Part shown: positions 63,001 through 64,000 of the stretch, one piece after another
Layout of the letters: each line of letters opens with the position of its first letter
Position numbering within the stretch: position 1 is the first letter of the stretch
NCBI GenBank assembly: GCA_018881555.1
Contig: JACAXG010000002.1
Location: 19,791,183-19,855,182 of the forward strand
Direction of reading: 5' to 3'
Origin: Amblyornis subalaris
Taxonomy: Eukaryota; Chordata; Aves; Passeriformes; Ptilonorhynchidae
Length of the DNA stretch: 64,000 nt
Position numbers and translations under genes: made by a program
The notes under the pieces: model-generated
Database searches by the model: none
What the model saw: only the letters and a program-made list of their open reading frames with translations
Told to the model about the DNA's origin: nothing

Positions 63001-64000
63001 CAATTCTTTTTAATTTGTGAAAAGGATACAGCTTTGGGATTGCAATCATTCCTGTTTGCTTTCAACACATATTGGTGGTCTTTTTTTTTTTCTTTTTTTT
63101 TGCAGAGTCAGAACTAGACTAGACAACTAACCTTTTTAAAAAATTACAGACATCTATTTTTCTCTCAACTCTTNAGCAAATCTCTGGGGACATGTTTTTC
63201 ACATCAAACCCTGTATGAAATTCTGCATACAAGATGCAATGTAGTATGACAGATGTCCATGCAGACAATGCTAATGAAATGTGATTTTGTCATGAGCAGT
63301 AAAAGCCCGGACATCAACTACAGTGCCAGAATAGATGCTGGTGTGCCGTAGATAACGTGAACAGATAAGCAGCTGAAATGCAATATGGTAACAGAGAAGG
63401 GCACCAAAACCTTGGTTTCTGTAGGCAGAGGGATCTTATAATGGATTTGGGAACACTAGGTCTCTCTCGGCAGGATTTTTTTCAGTCTGATCGTTAAATA
63501 TCTAGTCTAAACTAATAATCAATTCCTTCTCTCTCTTTCAAAGAGTGAATATGTGCCTTATAACTGTGACTCAGTCGTCCAATCTCGGATACTTATCTGT
63601 ATGAAATGGCCTGTTGAAATATCAGTATTTCAAAACCAGAGAAGACCAGAAAATTAGCACAGTTCATACCATTACCTGTCTAAAACTCTAAAATTAAAAT
63701 TAAATCCATTTGTGCCTTTGTGCATTTCCAGCATCAGGCCTGAAATAGTTTGCTCTGCACTGCAACCCTGACTTCCCATCCACATTTTGGAGAAGTCACT
63801 TCATTTAGGTGTATAGACATGGATATAAGCACTCATGTTTGGGTATTTAGCATTTGAAAGTGTGAAAATTTGTTCTCTGTGCTCTTCTTTACCTAGCTAA
63901 ATAAGGACTGTGAATATGGTCATGAATACATGGGTATTAAAGACTTTCATCCTGTGCTTATTCAGTGAATCTCTTTTCCACAAAGGGCTGTCAAGTTGGC
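60011..64000. other. AT-rich stretch to the window edge, nothing recognised
   Basis: T-runs lie near 62841 and 63081-63100. No mobile element, RNA gene or splice-bounded coding block is recognised. A possible MIR-like text near 63785 (AGAAGTCACTTCATTTAGG) is too short to call. Confidence 0.45.

Noticed and set aside
1..64000. Bacterial-style features (operons, CRISPR, ribosome binding sites)
   Set aside because: Nothing of this kind is present. The sequence is vertebrate nuclear DNA.

Overview
The window looks like gene-poor bird nuclear DNA, most likely from a passerine. The sequence is AT-rich and has vertebrate-style long gaps between any possible exons. It contains several 5'-truncated CR1 LINEs whose 3' ends carry the bird-type octamer tail, one avian solo LTR, and one short SINE with a tRNA-Ile-like head and a CR1-like tail. 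From memory, that SINE architecture matches TguSINE1, known from passerines. There are no operons, no bacterial genes, no CRISPR arrays and no RNA genes apart from the tRNA-derived SINE head. Scattered single Ns occur about once per 480 bases by eye and probably mark masked ambiguous or heterozygous positions.

Layout. Bases 1-8.5 kb are mostly single-copy, with two plus-strand candidate exons (346-450 and 8294-8454), a strong minus-strand G-quadruplex motif near 6.0 kb and an antisense exon-like block at 6106-6211. Bases 8.5-21 kb hold simple repeats, a second G-rich motif near 15.0 kb and a more GC-rich, conserved-looking block at about 17.1-18.4 kb. Bases 21-30 kb carry a CR1 3' end, the SINE, two exon-like blocks on the minus strand (24.3-25.1 kb) and two minus-strand CR1 copies. 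Bases 30-54 kb are long AT-rich stretches with a solo LTR at 40.5-41.1 kb, a CpG cluster at 39.3-39.6 kb and further minus-strand exon-like blocks. Bases 54-64 kb include an internally deleted CR1 (56.8-57.5 kb) and a second CpG cluster near 59.8-60.0 kb.

Genes. No open frame is long enough to be a gene on its own, and I recognise no protein family in any of them. The most interesting reading is a set of ten minus-strand open blocks between 54.7 and 24.3 kb. Each is bounded by AG and GT splice signals, and the reading phase is compatible from one block to the next, ending in a stop. They would encode about 317 residues of a basic, partly coiled-coil protein. Candidate plus-strand exons in the first 8.5 kb would then belong to a convergent neighbour. 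Both models were assembled by eye and pseudo-exons are common in vertebrate introns, so they are hypotheses with modest confidence. The repeats are the secure part of this annotation.
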